Source: Bacteroidales bacterium (GTDB lineage Bacteria > Bacteroidota > Bacteroidia > Bacteroidales > UBA932). Taken from it: a stretch of DNA of 64,000 bases. Of this stretch, positions 1 to 8,285 are shown one piece after another. The translations under genes were made by a program, and so were the position numbers. The DNA lies in NCBI GenBank assembly GCA_017938925.1, contig JAGBAO010000011.1, forward strand, positions 39,784-103,783. Direction: 5' to 3'. Each line of letters opens with the position of its first letter. The stretch's first letter is position 1. The notes under the pieces are model-generated. The model made no database searches, was not told the DNA's origin, and saw only the letters and a program-made list of their open reading frames with translations.

Positions 1-900
1 TACTTTAAAAGGAAAGAGTTAAAACCGAATACCTGTGACAGTTGTAGAGCTGCGGTAAGATGGGTGCTTAGGTATCAGCCTTCTGCAAGAATTTCCGATA
101 TGTCGGAAGGTTTCATTGAAGGTCTTAAAGCCTATATGAAAAGGACCCATATGAAGAAGTGTGGAGAGGAGATGTCAGTCAATACCATAGCTATGTATTT
201 TCGTGCATTGAAGGCAATCTGTAACTACGCCATAACACTTGGCCAGTTGACTGAAAACCCGTTCAAGAAGCCGATCCCTACGGCACTTCGTCAGAAACGG
301 GCAATCCCATTGGACGAATGGTTGCGTTTTGTGCATTTTGTTCCGGAGGAAGGAAGTAGAATGGAGTTTGCGCATAAGTTTGCTTTGCTATCGTTTGCCA
401 TGAGTGGAGCAAATATGGCTGATATTCTAGCTCTGAAAAACCGGAATATATTAAAGGACAGGATTTCATTTACGCGTCAGAAAACAGAACGTGTTGACTC
501 TAATGTAGCCATTCCTATAGCAGATTCCACAAGGGAATTGATAGTCGGCAATGGCGGGGTGTTGAATCCGGATAAACCTAATGCTTATGTGTTCCCGTTT
601 TATAGAGCAGACATGTCTGAAAAGACCCTCAAGAATACGCGATCACGTATTTTGAAGAAAATCAACAAGGGTATTCATGAGATATGTGACTCTTTGGGCA
701 TGGAGCCATTTACGACATATAACATCAGGCATACTTATGTGTCTTTGATGATTTCTAAAGGTGCTACAGCAGAGCAGATGATGTCATTGCTCGGTCATAA
801 GAATGTGGAAACAACCAAGATATATTTCAACACGGTGACAAATCAAGTGTTGGATGTGGCATCTAATCTTATTGATGATGTCCTCGGACGTACCGAATGA
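1..900 (+). CDS. Tyrosine recombinase (integrase), 5' end outside window
   Basis: Site-specific DNA recombinase of the phage integrase family, expected to integrate or excise a mobile element. The reading frame is open from base 1, so the N-terminus lies to the left of the window; the GTG at 64 is probably not the true start. The N-terminal part is a SAM-like core-binding domain; the C-terminal catalytic domain shows the RHTYVS box, the LLGH motif and the nucleophile Tyr in IYFN about 25 residues before the end. The first catalytic Arg region reads SGANMADIL, with Asn where Arg is expected, and the HxxR box reads YNIRH. Such drift is common among Bacteroidetes integrases, so activity is likely but not certain. 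It is the left marker of the accessory region. Confidence 0.9.
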   Translation, partial: YFKRKELKPNTCDSCRAAVRWVLRYQPSARISDMSEGFIEGLKAYMKRTHMKKCGEEMSVNTIAMYFRALKAICNYAITLGQLTENPFKKPIPTALRQKRAIPLDEWLRFVHFVPEEGSRMEFAHKFALLSFAMSGANMADILALKNRNILKDRISFTRQKTERVDSNVAIPIADSTRELIVGNGGVLNPDKPNAYVFPFYRADMSEKTLKNTRSRILKKINKGIHEICDSLGMEPFTTYNIRHTYVSLMISKGATAEQMMSLLGHKNVETTKIYFNTVTNQVLDVASNLIDDVLGRTE

Positions 901-1000
901 TAATGAAACAGAGACGATACCGTCAGGCATCATCTCTGCTATGAACACCGAGGGGAAGGAGACACCGCCAGAAAACGGTCATTGTTCATTCAAAATCACC

Positions 1001-1147
1001 TTACGCTCCCAAAATGCGACGGTAATGCGAACGAACTTTCACGGTCTTGCCATTGACAATGCGCTTGTGTGCCTTGACTTTGACAAGCTTCTCTGTAGCG
1101 TCTGCTTCGATACGAAGCTTCAGCATAATCGAAAGTCTTGTTTTCAT
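1001..1147 (-). CDS. Small basic protein, 48 aa
   Basis: A short open frame on the minus strand, starting with ATG at 1147 and ending with TAA at 1001-1003. The product is rich in Lys and Arg (N-terminus MKTRLSIMLKLRIEAD, C-terminus VRSHYRRILGA) and has no recognised domain. Support comes from a strong Bacteroidetes-type promoter 180 bases upstream (1324-1354) and from the lack of another user for that promoter. The start codon lies inside one arm of a 14-bp inverted repeat whose other arm sits at the expected transcript start. The gene lies between the integrase and the serine recombinase, so a role in the mobile element is possible; function unknown. Confidence 0.45.
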   Translation of the reverse strand: MKTRLSIMLKLRIEADATEKLVKVKAHKRIVNGKTVKVRSHYRRILGA

Positions 1148-1320
1148 ACTTGAATAAATTTGGGCATCATAGCCGTTTTGTTAGGATTTGTAAAACAAGC
1201 TTTGGATTTGAAAGTACGTCCCTCGGCTTTAGGGTCTTATTTTAAAGAAAAAGGTATTCAGTTTGGGGCTGAACACCTATTTCGTTTCCTAACAAGGCAT
1301 GTTGCCTTTATTCAAGTATG
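1145..1320 (-). other. Structured leader closed by a 14-bp inverted repeat
   Basis: CATACTTGAATAAA at 1145-1158 and its exact complement at 1307-1320 enclose 148 bases that hold two further hairpins: 1253-1261 with 1269-1277 (nine pairs, one G-U) and 1294-1299 with 1303-1308 (six pairs). On the minus strand the 3' arm carries the start codon of the 48-aa gene, and the 5' arm begins at the expected transcript start. It could be a translation-control leader, or an invertible segment; the promoter lies just outside the repeat, which favours the RNA reading. Confidence 0.5.
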
Positions 1321-1323
1321 TTG

Positions 1324-1354
1324 CAAAGGTAAGGATTTTTTCTTTATCACCAAA
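1324..1354 (-). promoter_or_regulatory. Bacteroidetes-type promoter, leftward
   Basis: On the minus strand TTTG (1351-1354) is followed after exactly 19 bases by TACCTTTG (1324-1331), a perfect match to the primary sigma-factor consensus of Bacteroidetes. Transcription would start near 1319-1320 and read the structured leader and the 48-aa gene. Confidence 0.7.
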
Positions 1355-1368
1355 TCTTTGCCTTAAGA

Positions 1369-1995
1369 TTACAGTGCGAATTCTCTCTTGACTCTCTGGA
1401 CCGTACTAATGCTGACATCACAGAGTTTTGCTGTGTCGCGGATGGATTTACCCTTCTTCAGTGAACGTATGACAGGGGCATATTCTTCTGCTTTTTTCTC
1501 TTTGGACTTAACAGAACCGACTTTTCTGCCCATTTTAACGCCCTTTGCCTTGGCAAGTTCCCGTCCGCTGTTGAGACGATACTTGATATTGTCCCGTTCG
1601 ATTTCTGCGAAGGATGAGAGTACCGCGGTAATCATCTTTGCAATCGGGTTCGGTTGCCCGTCCTCATTAAGGGTGCAGAGCGGCAGGTTCTGTATATACA
1701 CATTCACTCCTGCCTTTGTCAGCTTGTCAAGAGTATTCACAACAATCTTGGTCGAACGCCCTAAACGACTGATTTCGCTGACGCATAGTGTATGAACTCT
1801 ATTGGCGATGCAGAACTCAATACATTCCGTCAAAACGGGACGATTCTCCTTTGCTCCGCTCATCTTTTCCTCAAAGACTTTTGTTAACTCCATTTCGTTG
1901 ATGGCTATGTACTTCGTTAAGTCTGTAACCTGTCTTTCTGTTGTCTGTCTATCTCCAGTAGAGGAGACTCTTGCGTATATTACTGCTGTCTTCAT
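1369..1995 (-). CDS. Serine recombinase (resolvase/invertase family)
   Basis: A 208-residue serine recombinase that would cut and rejoin DNA at short sites. The N-terminal catalytic domain opens with MKTAVIYARVSS, where the first Ser of VSS is the likely nucleophile, followed by the conserved SEISRLGRS and SSFAEIERD motifs. A C-terminal helix-turn-helix (KKGKSIRDTAKLCDVSISTV) fits resolvases and invertases of normal length. The frame continues 14 codons upstream, but the ATG at 1995 matches the family start and is chosen. It stands alone, divergent from the kinase gene. It may resolve or invert DNA of the element; the nearby 14-bp inverted repeat at 1145-1320 is one conceivable substrate, which is inference only. 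Confidence 0.92.
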   Translation of the reverse strand: MKTAVIYARVSSTGDRQTTERQVTDLTKYIAINEMELTKVFEEKMSGAKENRPVLTECIEFCIANRVHTLCVSEISRLGRSTKIVVNTLDKLTKAGVNVYIQNLPLCTLNEDGQPNPIAKMITAVLSSFAEIERDNIKYRLNSGRELAKAKGVKMGRKVGSVKSKEKKAEEYAPVIRSLKKGKSIRDTAKLCDVSISTVQRVKREFAL

Positions 1996-2102
1996 CTTGA
2001 TGTGTTTTACTGATCTAATATACTGAAAATCCGGCAATTATGCAAATAATTCTTTGATAAATCTGACCACACTTCTGATTTAATAGAGTGCACCGCAAAA
2101 GT

Positions 2103-2143
2103 GAATACAATCATTTTTTGAATACAGTACATTTTTGAATACG
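2103..2143. repeat. Three direct repeats with 17-bp period
   Basis: The hexamer GAATAC recurs at 2103, 2120 and 2137, with T-rich spacers, in the gap between the divergent serine recombinase and kinase genes. The even period, about one and a half helical turns, suggests a protein-binding array, perhaps an operator or recombinase subsite. A CACTTTTG box on the minus strand just beside it could be the promoter of the recombinase. Confidence 0.4.
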
Positions 2144-2190
2144 GTTAAGCTGGGGCCTTGGATTTTGACTCTTCTGAAGATGGCAAGGTA

Positions 2191-2212
2191 AAATATTCTA
2201 ACTTAAAATGTT
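2191..2212. repeat. Outlying copy of the 22-bp AT-rich dyad
   Basis: AAATATTCTAACTTAAAATG and the next two bases match, with a few changes, the 22-bp dyads found four times at 17521-17826. This copy lies 26 bases upstream of the kinase promoter, so it could be an operator shared by both flanks of the signalling region. Confidence 0.45.
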
Positions 2213-2237
2213 TTGTGGATCAGGATGGTGGTGAGTG

Positions 2238-2268
2238 TTGCTCGGAAAAGAGAAAAGACTTACTTTTG
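2238..2268 (+). promoter_or_regulatory. Promoter of the receptor kinase gene, giving a leaderless mRNA
   Basis: TTGC (2238-2241), 20 bases and ACTTTTG (2262-2268, within TACTTTTG) form a Bacteroidetes-type promoter with a weak upstream box. The expected transcript start is at or within a few bases of the ATG at 2273, so the message would have almost no leader. The divergent gene at 4256 has the same TTGC-N20-ACTTTTG arrangement. Confidence 0.5.
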
Positions 2269-2272
2269 CACC

Positions 2273-3700
2273 ATGCAGACATCCGGACCGATAAGACAAG
2301 ATTTGGGATTTCACCATGCCGAAGGGTTTGGTGATGTAAAGCCGTTTGCGAAGAATCTGTACGAAGCGACTTGTGACGGGAAGAAATGTCTGCTCAAGAC
2401 TCCTGGGGACCTGACCTCTCTGCTCAGAAGGGAGTACGACATATCCTGCAATCTTCAGCATCCCTATATCCTTACTCCTCTCCGGTATTCAGAAGATACG
2501 CCAGTCGGTCCTGCCATTGTGATGGAATATGTCGAAGGGTGTACTCTGACGGAGTTTGTCGCCAAGGGACAGTCACACGAAGTCCTCAGGAGACTCCTCG
2601 CGGAGATCCTGGATGCGGTGGATTATCTGCACAAGAAAGGGCTGATCCATAACGACCTGAAGCCGGATAACATTCTGGTTAGCAATATTGGAAACCATAT
2701 CAGAATCATTGACTTTGGTCTGTCAGACAAAGATGCGGAATATCTGATCAAGCGTCTTGGGGGTACGGACGGAAGTTCTGCTCCGGAAGTGATTGAAGAC
2801 AATCCTGATGTCCCTTTCACGGCATCTTCCGATGTGTGGTCGTTGGGGTATATCATCCGGATAATGTTCCCTAGCAGATACAGGGGCATTGTAAGGAAAT
2901 GTCGCAGGCAGAATCCTAAGGACCGATACCCTGACATTGTTTCTCTTGAAAAGGCTCTGCGTAATGCAGACCATCTGCGCAGATTCCTGATTTCGCTTCC
3001 GTTTGTGTTCTGTGCGGTTGCGATTATTGCGATGTCGGCATATTCATATCACCAGAAGAGATTGCAGGAAGAGGAGTCCTTGAAACATCGGCTCGATTCC
3101 CTCAGGAATGAAATCCAGCATGAAGTCATATACGACACTCTGCTGACCACTCAGAACGTCGTTCAGACCATCTACCAGACGGTCTATGATACATTAGTGA
3201 CAACCAAGCACGAAGTTACCCATGAAACCATCTATGACACCCTGCTGACCACGAAACATGAGGTGACATACGAGACCGTCGTTGATACCGTGATTGTGGA
3301 ATCGTCCCCGCAAGTGGAAGAACTTAAAAGACGGTTGGAGCAGTTACAGAAGGATTCTGCTTATGTTGCCAAAATCGAGAAGGATATAAGGAAAATGTAT
3401 CTTGAGACAAAGAAGATTCTGGAGGATCCTGACAAGGTGCCGTACAAGGATTTCGGGTACAATTATGGTTTGGCGTGGTATAGGCGCGTGGAAAAATGGA
3501 CGAGAGAGTCCGTCCCTGAAAAATATCATCCGGAATGTCGGACTTTCTTGGAAAAGTATTATAACCAGCTTTTAGAGATATGGATGGCAAAACCATCAAT
3601 AGTAGATGCTTTCAGCAAGGGAGAAATCTCCGAAGAGGAAAGAGAATATTATTCGAGTCAGACAATCTATAAGCCTTTCAAACCCGTTTCACGCAAGTAA
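2273..3700 (+). CDS. Membrane-anchored Ser/Thr protein kinase with periplasmic repeat stalk
   Basis: A 475-residue receptor-like kinase. The kinase domain covers about residues 15-235: the ATP lysine lies in CLLKTP (about 42), the catalytic loop reads HNDLKPDN (about 126) and the metal loop is DFG (about 147). The glycine-rich loop is degenerate. A single membrane segment follows (about 238-259), then about 60 residues of 16-residue repeats built on YDTLLTTKHEVT, a coiled coil and a C-terminal domain of unknown fold, which should lie in the periplasm. The ATG at 2273 is chosen because the promoter ends just before it; the frame extends 20 codons upstream. Its 3' end overlaps the convergent gene at 3678 by 23 bases. 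It probably senses a signal outside the inner membrane; the substrate is unknown. Confidence 0.85.
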   Translation: MQTSGPIRQDLGFHHAEGFGDVKPFAKNLYEATCDGKKCLLKTPGDLTSLLRREYDISCNLQHPYILTPLRYSEDTPVGPAIVMEYVEGCTLTEFVAKGQSHEVLRRLLAEILDAVDYLHKKGLIHNDLKPDNILVSNIGNHIRIIDFGLSDKDAEYLIKRLGGTDGSSAPEVIEDNPDVPFTASSDVWSLGYIIRIMFPSRYRGIVRKCRRQNPKDRYPDIVSLEKALRNADHLRRFLISLPFVFCAVAIIAMSAYSYHQKRLQEEESLKHRLDSLRNEIQHEVIYDTLLTTQNVVQTIYQTVYDTLVTTKHEVTHETIYDTLLTTKHEVTYETVVDTVIVESSPQVEELKRRLEQLQKDSAYVAKIEKDIRKMYLETKKILEDPDKVPYKDFGYNYGLAWYRRVEKWTRESVPEKYHPECRTFLEKYYNQLLEIWMAKPSIVDAFSKGEISEEEREYYSSQTIYKPFKPVSRK

Positions 3701-4256
3701 GCCCATTGCATTTTCCCATGGTATAACTTGCGATGCGTTTTCCCTCGTGTTCCAGATCATCCACCAGAAGGCACCTTCCCTGAATGAAACACCTGCATGA
3801 GAAAGTATCTCCCTTCACTATGCTCGCATTGACCACCTCGTCCACCTCAAAACGATAGTTCCCAAGATACTTCAGAGAACACTCCCTGTCAGGAAGCCAT
3901 GCGATATAAATCCTGTCTCCGACAGCGAGGTCGTCAGCCTTGATATGATGCTCCCCACAGGACAGCTCCGAATCCTTGATGCCCGACGAACTCAGATAGT
4001 CACAGAAGTCCTGAAAGTGCTTGTAGCCGATGGCTTTTGAGAGAATATTCAGAATGTCGTCAGAGACATGTTTATATTTTTTTGTTTCTACATATAACCG
4101 CCTGAACGTACTATCTGAAATCATATCTTTTGTCTTTTCAAATACAAACGAAGAGGCATCCGTAAAGTTCTTTGGAGTTCTTATCGGCGTTCCGAATGCT
4201 TTTTCAAATTTCAGCTTCAGAAGTGCAATGCGTGGTGAGTCAGATGGTATAGCCAT
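3678..4256 (-). CDS. Regulator-like protein with N-terminal helical domain
   Basis: A 192-residue protein, taken to start at the ATG at 4256 (MAIPSDSPRI) rather than ten codons upstream. The first 85 residues contain a pattern I know from many Bacteroidetes proteins (ISDSTFRRLY, then DILNILSKAIGYKHFQDFC), a small helical domain that resembles a DNA-binding or adaptor module. The C-terminal half (about 105-190) is beta-rich, with GDRIYIAWLPDR and GDTFSCRCFI. The gene is convergent with the kinase and overlaps its end by 23 bases, so transcription of one could interfere with the other. A similar promoter stands before both. It may regulate or partner the kinase; that link is inference from position only. 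Confidence 0.65.
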   Translation of the reverse strand: MAIPSDSPRIALLKLKFEKAFGTPIRTPKNFTDASSFVFEKTKDMISDSTFRRLYVETKKYKHVSDDILNILSKAIGYKHFQDFCDYLSSSGIKDSELSCGEHHIKADDLAVGDRIYIAWLPDRECSLKYLGNYRFEVDEVVNASIVKGDTFSCRCFIQGRCLLVDDLEHEGKRIASYTMGKCNGLTCVKRV

Positions 4257-4283
4257 GATAGATGCTTGTTTGAACGATGGGCA

Positions 4284-4314
4284 CAAAAGTGGTGATTTTT
4301 TATCTGATTAGCAA
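4284..4314 (-). promoter_or_regulatory. Promoter of the regulator-like gene
   Basis: On the minus strand TTGC (4311-4314), 20 bases and ACTTTTG (4284-4290) repeat the layout of the kinase promoter at 2238. The transcript would start near 4279, about 23 bases before the ATG at 4256. Confidence 0.4.
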
Positions 4315-4337
4315 TATCCGCATGCCCCACTGCTTAT

Positions 4338-4389
4338 AGAAGACCTAAAAAGACTTAGACGAAATTCATCAACCTTACCTACATTTGTG
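4338..4389 (+). repeat. Leader module copy A with TACATTTG promoter box
   Basis: This 52-bp stretch, opening with AGAAGACCTAAAAAGACTTAG and closing with TACATTTG, recurs with about five changes at 4837-4888, and its first 22 bases recur at 11651. The last 8 bases are a -7 promoter box; there is no upstream TTTG, so the AAAAAGACTTAG block may replace it. Downstream similarity to copy B continues in pieces to about 4500. Confidence 0.55.
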
Positions 4390-4518
4390 TTGACATATTA
4401 AAAAGTGTTCCGCAAGCGGATAACTCCACACTTTTCGTGTTTTCAACCTATGTAGTTGTTCTGCCTTGGAGTTGGGTGGACTAAAAGTTGTGCGCGACAC
4501 GAATCAGCGTTTCTTGTC

Positions 4519-4743
4519 ATGGCATTCGATGCAAAATTCAGGAATTTCGGGGTCATTAAGATTTCCGATGATTGTGCCAATGTCCGTCTTTATTGTGATA
4601 AAGTCAACCAAACTCCTATCTTTGTCGGTTCCAGTGGCGGTGGTGCAGCATCTGCGATGTGGGCTGGTGAAGCAGTGGTAGTCACGTTGAAAGATGGAAG
4701 AGTGCGCAGATATAGGGATTTCACTAACTGGGACTCGATTTAA
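4519..4743 (+). CDS. Small protein of unknown function, 74 aa
   Basis: A short, probably all-beta protein. The start is placed at the ATG at 4519 (MAFDAKFRNFGV), because the frame upstream lies in repeat-derived leader sequence; starts at 4456 or further are possible. The C-terminal part has a Gly/Ser turn (VGSSGGGAASAMW) followed by a beta-hairpin-like VVVTLKDGRVRRYRDF. I believe similar short proteins occur in Bacteroides mobile regions, but I cannot name a family. It is preceded by leader copy A and followed by copy B, so it sits as a cassette between two repeats at the head of the signalling operon. Confidence 0.5.
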   Translation: MAFDAKFRNFGVIKISDDCANVRLYCDKVNQTPIFVGSSGGGAASAMWAGEAVVVTLKDGRVRRYRDFTNWDSI

Positions 4744-5233
4744 TACGATTTATGACCTTTGTTGTGAACAAAGTGTTTGAAGATGGGCGGGAATTGGACA
4801 TTTTGTCTGATTCCCGCCCGATTTCGAATATACTTTACAAGACCCAAAAAGACTTAGGCGAAATTCATCAACCTTACCTACATTTGTGCAAGCAAATATT
4901 TGAGTATAAAGGGGCCTGGTTTTGAACTTATTTCTTTATATTTGCACTTGACATATTGAAAAGTGTTTCGTGCCTGAGTCGAAAACTGGTAATTTTTAAT
5001 TTCCGGGGCGAATACACTCTTATTCTCGTATGCTATATCGTGTTCTCGATATACGTTCGGGTGTGGAGTGCATATTCGGAAATAGGTTTACCAGGCCTCG
5101 ACTCAAATATGCGGACAACTCCACACTTTTCGTGTTTTATAACCACAAATATTATGCTGTTCGCTTGGGGTTGGGCAAACATGGTAGTTGTGCGCGTCCT
5201 AGGCATTCATCCAAGAAATTTAAACCCAAACTT
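4744..5233 (+). other. Gene-free leader region with copy B of the repeat
   Basis: This 490-base stretch holds copy B of the leader module (4837-4888) and then scattered blocks that match the sequence after copy A: TTGACATATT near 4949, and the block with AACTCCACACTTTTCGTGTT near 5117-5136. Two insertions (about 4889-4947 and 4977-5110) separate these blocks. An open frame in phase with the next gene covers 5030-5233, but it lies in this duplicated leader and I do not call it coding. Confidence 0.5.
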
Positions 5234-6325
5234 ATGAATAACCAATGGCTAATCATAGAACAAATCGGAGAGGATGTTGTTCTAAAAAAATGCTCACAGG
5301 AAGCAGAAGGGACTATTGTGGTTCCGGAAAATGTTACTCGCATTGAGAAATATGCATTTTGTCTATGCGAAAAGGTGACATCTGTATGTCTGCCAAAATT
5401 GATACCAGGAATATGTGCAGGTAGTTTTATGGGTAGTAGCCTGAAAACCTTGGTTGTAAATGGTGTCGAATTTGAACAATCCGAACTCCAAGGAGATGAG
5501 TATAGTAGTTATTATAATGAAAGACATCGTGACATCTGCAAGAAATATTTTCCTAAGAACGGAGAAGTAAATTCAAATATAGATACCGCATTCTGCGATA
5601 TATACAATAATTTTCTTTCTTTCAAAGAACATATTGTGTCAATCCTGCGCAATGAAGTCTATCGGATAAAAGCAGAAAATGCCTTCTTTTATTTAGAAGG
5701 ATTTTTGTATGAGCATTTTGCTGAGTTGTCTGAAGAAAACAAAGAACTTGCCTTATGTTTCTTAGAACACTCTAGTAAATGTTATATGGCAGAAGCTGCG
5801 TATGCCCATAATATTCTTGAAGGAAACATAAAACTAGAATCAGAAGAGCAAGGTTTGAATATCGCTAAGCAACGGTTGGCTTCTGCCGTATATAATGGGG
5901 CGTCATTGCTGAAGTTACGAAATATAGCTTGTCTTGCAGACTTGCTTCTGAACCACATGCCGGAATTGTCTCCACGTGAGCGTAAGATAAAAGCGGCTCA
6001 AGCATTGCTTAAGAGTTGGGATTCCTATGAGGGAAGAGTTACAAGTATGTCTTCAATGACCCTACCTCTGAATGGATTTGGTCCTAATCAGAGTAACGGA
6101 ACAACTTCCATTCAGGACATGTGTAAGGAGATAGGGATTGATGTAAAGGATATTGTGGGAGACGGAAATGAAGATTTAGAAGTATTAGATGAATGTCGTA
6201 GGTGGAATATCGCAAATGAACTTTGCGAGTCACTCGTGAATGATGAAGATTTACAGATGACACCGTTCATTGAATCCCTAATCGAATACTTTGTCTCTAT
6301 AGAAAGCAGAGAAAATCAACGGTAG
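5234..6325 (+). CDS. Leucine-rich (BspA-type) protein with Sel1-like helical part
   Basis: A 363-residue protein. The ATG at 5234 is chosen because the next gene starts with nearly the same codons (MNNQWLIIEQIGEDVV). Residues about 20-75 form one or two LRR_5/BspA-type repeats (TRIEKYAFCLCEKVTSV). The rest is helical: around residues 160-260 the alternation of Ala-rich helices (AEAAYAHNILEGN, LASAVYNGASLL) resembles Sel1/TPR-like repeats, a protein-protein binding scaffold. It lacks a signal peptide and should be cytoplasmic. It is the first gene of a + strand run that leads to two nuclease-like proteins and a kinase/phosphatase set. A sensor or adaptor role is my inference. Confidence 0.7.
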   Translation: MNNQWLIIEQIGEDVVLKKCSQEAEGTIVVPENVTRIEKYAFCLCEKVTSVCLPKLIPGICAGSFMGSSLKTLVVNGVEFEQSELQGDEYSSYYNERHRDICKKYFPKNGEVNSNIDTAFCDIYNNFLSFKEHIVSILRNEVYRIKAENAFFYLEGFLYEHFAELSEENKELALCFLEHSSKCYMAEAAYAHNILEGNIKLESEEQGLNIAKQRLASAVYNGASLLKLRNIACLADLLLNHMPELSPRERKIKAAQALLKSWDSYEGRVTSMSSMTLPLNGFGPNQSNGTTSIQDMCKEIGIDVKDIVGDGNEDLEVLDECRRWNIANELCESLVNDEDLQMTPFIESLIEYFVSIESRENQR

Positions 6326-6363
6326 CAACCAAGACATATTATAACCTTCTAAAACAGGAACTA

Positions 6364-8283
6364 ATGAATAACCAATGGCTAACCATAGAACAAATTGGAG
6401 AGGATGTTGTTCTAAAGAAGTGCTCGCAGGAAGCAGTGGGAGTAATAGAAATACCAGGAAATGTTACTCACATCGCAGATGGTGCATTCGGTGAATCAAA
6501 TGTCACTATTAAAAATTTACCGGAAGGATTAAAAGCAATAGGCAAAAATGCTTTTGCTAGTTGCTCGTTTTATAGGCCATTAGTCAACCTCCCTGAGTCT
6601 TTAGAAAAGATTGGTGAGGGTGCCTTCGCTCGGACTAATATAAAAGGCTTGTACATACCAGCATCAGTGACACAGATTGACGGAAGAATTTTACCGGGAA
6701 CATGTAAATTGGTAATCGTTGATGAGGATAATTCGATATATGATTCTAGAGACAATTGCAATGCAATTATCGAAACGGCAACAGGTAAACTGATTGAAGG
6801 ATGTGATTATGGTTATATTCCTAAAGGTGTGGAAGAAATCTGTGAATATGCGTTTGCTCATAGAACACTTATGAAAGCTGACTTGCCGCACACATTGGAA
6901 AAAATAGGACGCGAAGCCTTTGCAGAGGTAATTTGGCTTGTTAATACTGTCGTAGATGATGATATTGAAGTAGAAATAGGAATACCATCAAGTGTTAGAG
7001 AAATTGGCGACTGTGCGTTCAATACATTTGATGATTGGTATCATGGTGTAAAGATTATAATTGATGGCAAAACAGATATAAAATTAGGGTCTGAAATAAC
7101 TTGTTCTCCTGATGATGTTGAAGTTGACAATGAGGAGATAAAGTGGATCTTAGAAAATTACAATATCTATTACGACTACGAATTCCCTTTTGAAAAGATT
7201 GAGGAAATTCCTTCAAATTGTCTTAGATATTCAATCCACCAAGATGATACTTTTCAACATATTCCGGCTAACGTAAAACATATTTGCAAAGACGCATTTG
7301 AAGGTTGTACTCATCTAGAGGAAGTGGAAATTTATAATTCCGATGTTAAAATTGATTTGAGTGCATTCAAAGGTTGCTCGTCATTAGTCAGTATAGTAAT
7401 GCCGGATGGTGATGGGAACCTAATCGAATGGAATGCAGAAGAGAGGGATGCTGTGTTCTTTTATGCAAATGCATCTAAATTTATCGTTGACGGTAAACCT
7501 AATGTCCCAAATGGGGTTGAGATTATTCCAAATTCAGCATTTAAGAATTGTTTGGAACTAACAGAAGTGATTATTCCTGAGTCGGTGCATACAATAGAGG
7601 ATGAGGCGTTTAGCGGATGTGTAAATCTCAAGAAAATAATTGTACCAGAATCTGTATCCAGTGTGGCTAATAATGCGTTTGAAGGTTGTAATTCAGTTGT
7701 TGACATAATCGCCTCTGATGTTATTAAATGGAAAATTGCTCCCCATACTTTTGTTGTAAATGGTAAACTTAATGTTCCAGAAGGAGCTAATGCTATTCCA
7801 AATTCTGCATTTAAAGATTGCTTGGAACTGAATGAAGTTGCGATCCCAAAATCTGTGAGCACGATTGGATACGGAGCTTTTGAAGGATGTATAAATCTTC
7901 AAAAAATTACAATTGCTGAGAAGTATGGGGAGTCTTTGCAAACGCTTGAACGTCACAGGGTGCGTCGAGATGCATTTAAAGGATGTAGTTCCGTGACTGA
8001 GGTGGAAGTGCCATATATAATAAAATGGGAGCATTTTACCAAGTTCGTACTTCGTAAACATACCAAAGAGGGTAAATGTATAATTCCAGAGTATATTGTT
8101 CATAAAATAAGGACTATACGTTTGGAGGGCTGCAATGAAATTGAAGAACTTGAAATACCTAAAGGACTAAGTTCTGCGACAATTGTAGGTTGTCAAAATC
8201 TGAAAAAGGTTATTTGCCCAGAGGATGTTAGGCTATTAGTTAATGACTGTCCAAACTTTCAAGGAAGGATACAAAAGATATAA
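6364..8283 (+). CDS. Leucine-rich repeat (LRR_5/BspA-like) protein
   Basis: A 639-residue protein made largely of LRR_5 repeats: units of the form IPESVHTIEDEAFSGCVNL recur at least eight times between residues 25 and 620, giving a curved binding surface. There is no signal peptide, unlike the secreted BspA surface proteins, so it is likely cytoplasmic. The first 25 residues are almost identical to those of the upstream protein, also at DNA level, which points to duplication of the 5' end. The stop codon lies 2 bases before the DUF2130 gene, so the two are cotranscribed. It may recognise a protein trigger; binding partner unknown. Confidence 0.85.
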   Translation: MNNQWLTIEQIGEDVVLKKCSQEAVGVIEIPGNVTHIADGAFGESNVTIKNLPEGLKAIGKNAFASCSFYRPLVNLPESLEKIGEGAFARTNIKGLYIPASVTQIDGRILPGTCKLVIVDEDNSIYDSRDNCNAIIETATGKLIEGCDYGYIPKGVEEICEYAFAHRTLMKADLPHTLEKIGREAFAEVIWLVNTVVDDDIEVEIGIPSSVREIGDCAFNTFDDWYHGVKIIIDGKTDIKLGSEITCSPDDVEVDNEEIKWILENYNIYYDYEFPFEKIEEIPSNCLRYSIHQDDTFQHIPANVKHICKDAFEGCTHLEEVEIYNSDVKIDLSAFKGCSSLVSIVMPDGDGNLIEWNAEERDAVFFYANASKFIVDGKPNVPNGVEIIPNSAFKNCLELTEVIIPESVHTIEDEAFSGCVNLKKIIVPESVSSVANNAFEGCNSVVDIIASDVIKWKIAPHTFVVNGKLNVPEGANAIPNSAFKDCLELNEVAIPKSVSTIGYGAFEGCINLQKITIAEKYGESLQTLERHRVRRDAFKGCSSVTEVEVPYIIKWEHFTKFVLRKHTKEGKCIIPEYIVHKIRTIRLEGCNEIEELEIPKGLSSATIVGCQNLKKVICPEDVRLLVNDCPNFQGRIQKI

Positions 8284-8285
8284 TT

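Noticed and set aside
854-1153. 99-codon + frame after the integrase
   Set aside because: It overlaps the integrase end and the better-supported 48-aa minus gene, and its translation is not protein-like.
5030-5233. Upstream extension of the first leucine-rich gene
   Set aside because: Open by chance within duplicated leader sequence; the shared MNNQWL start at 5234 is better supported.
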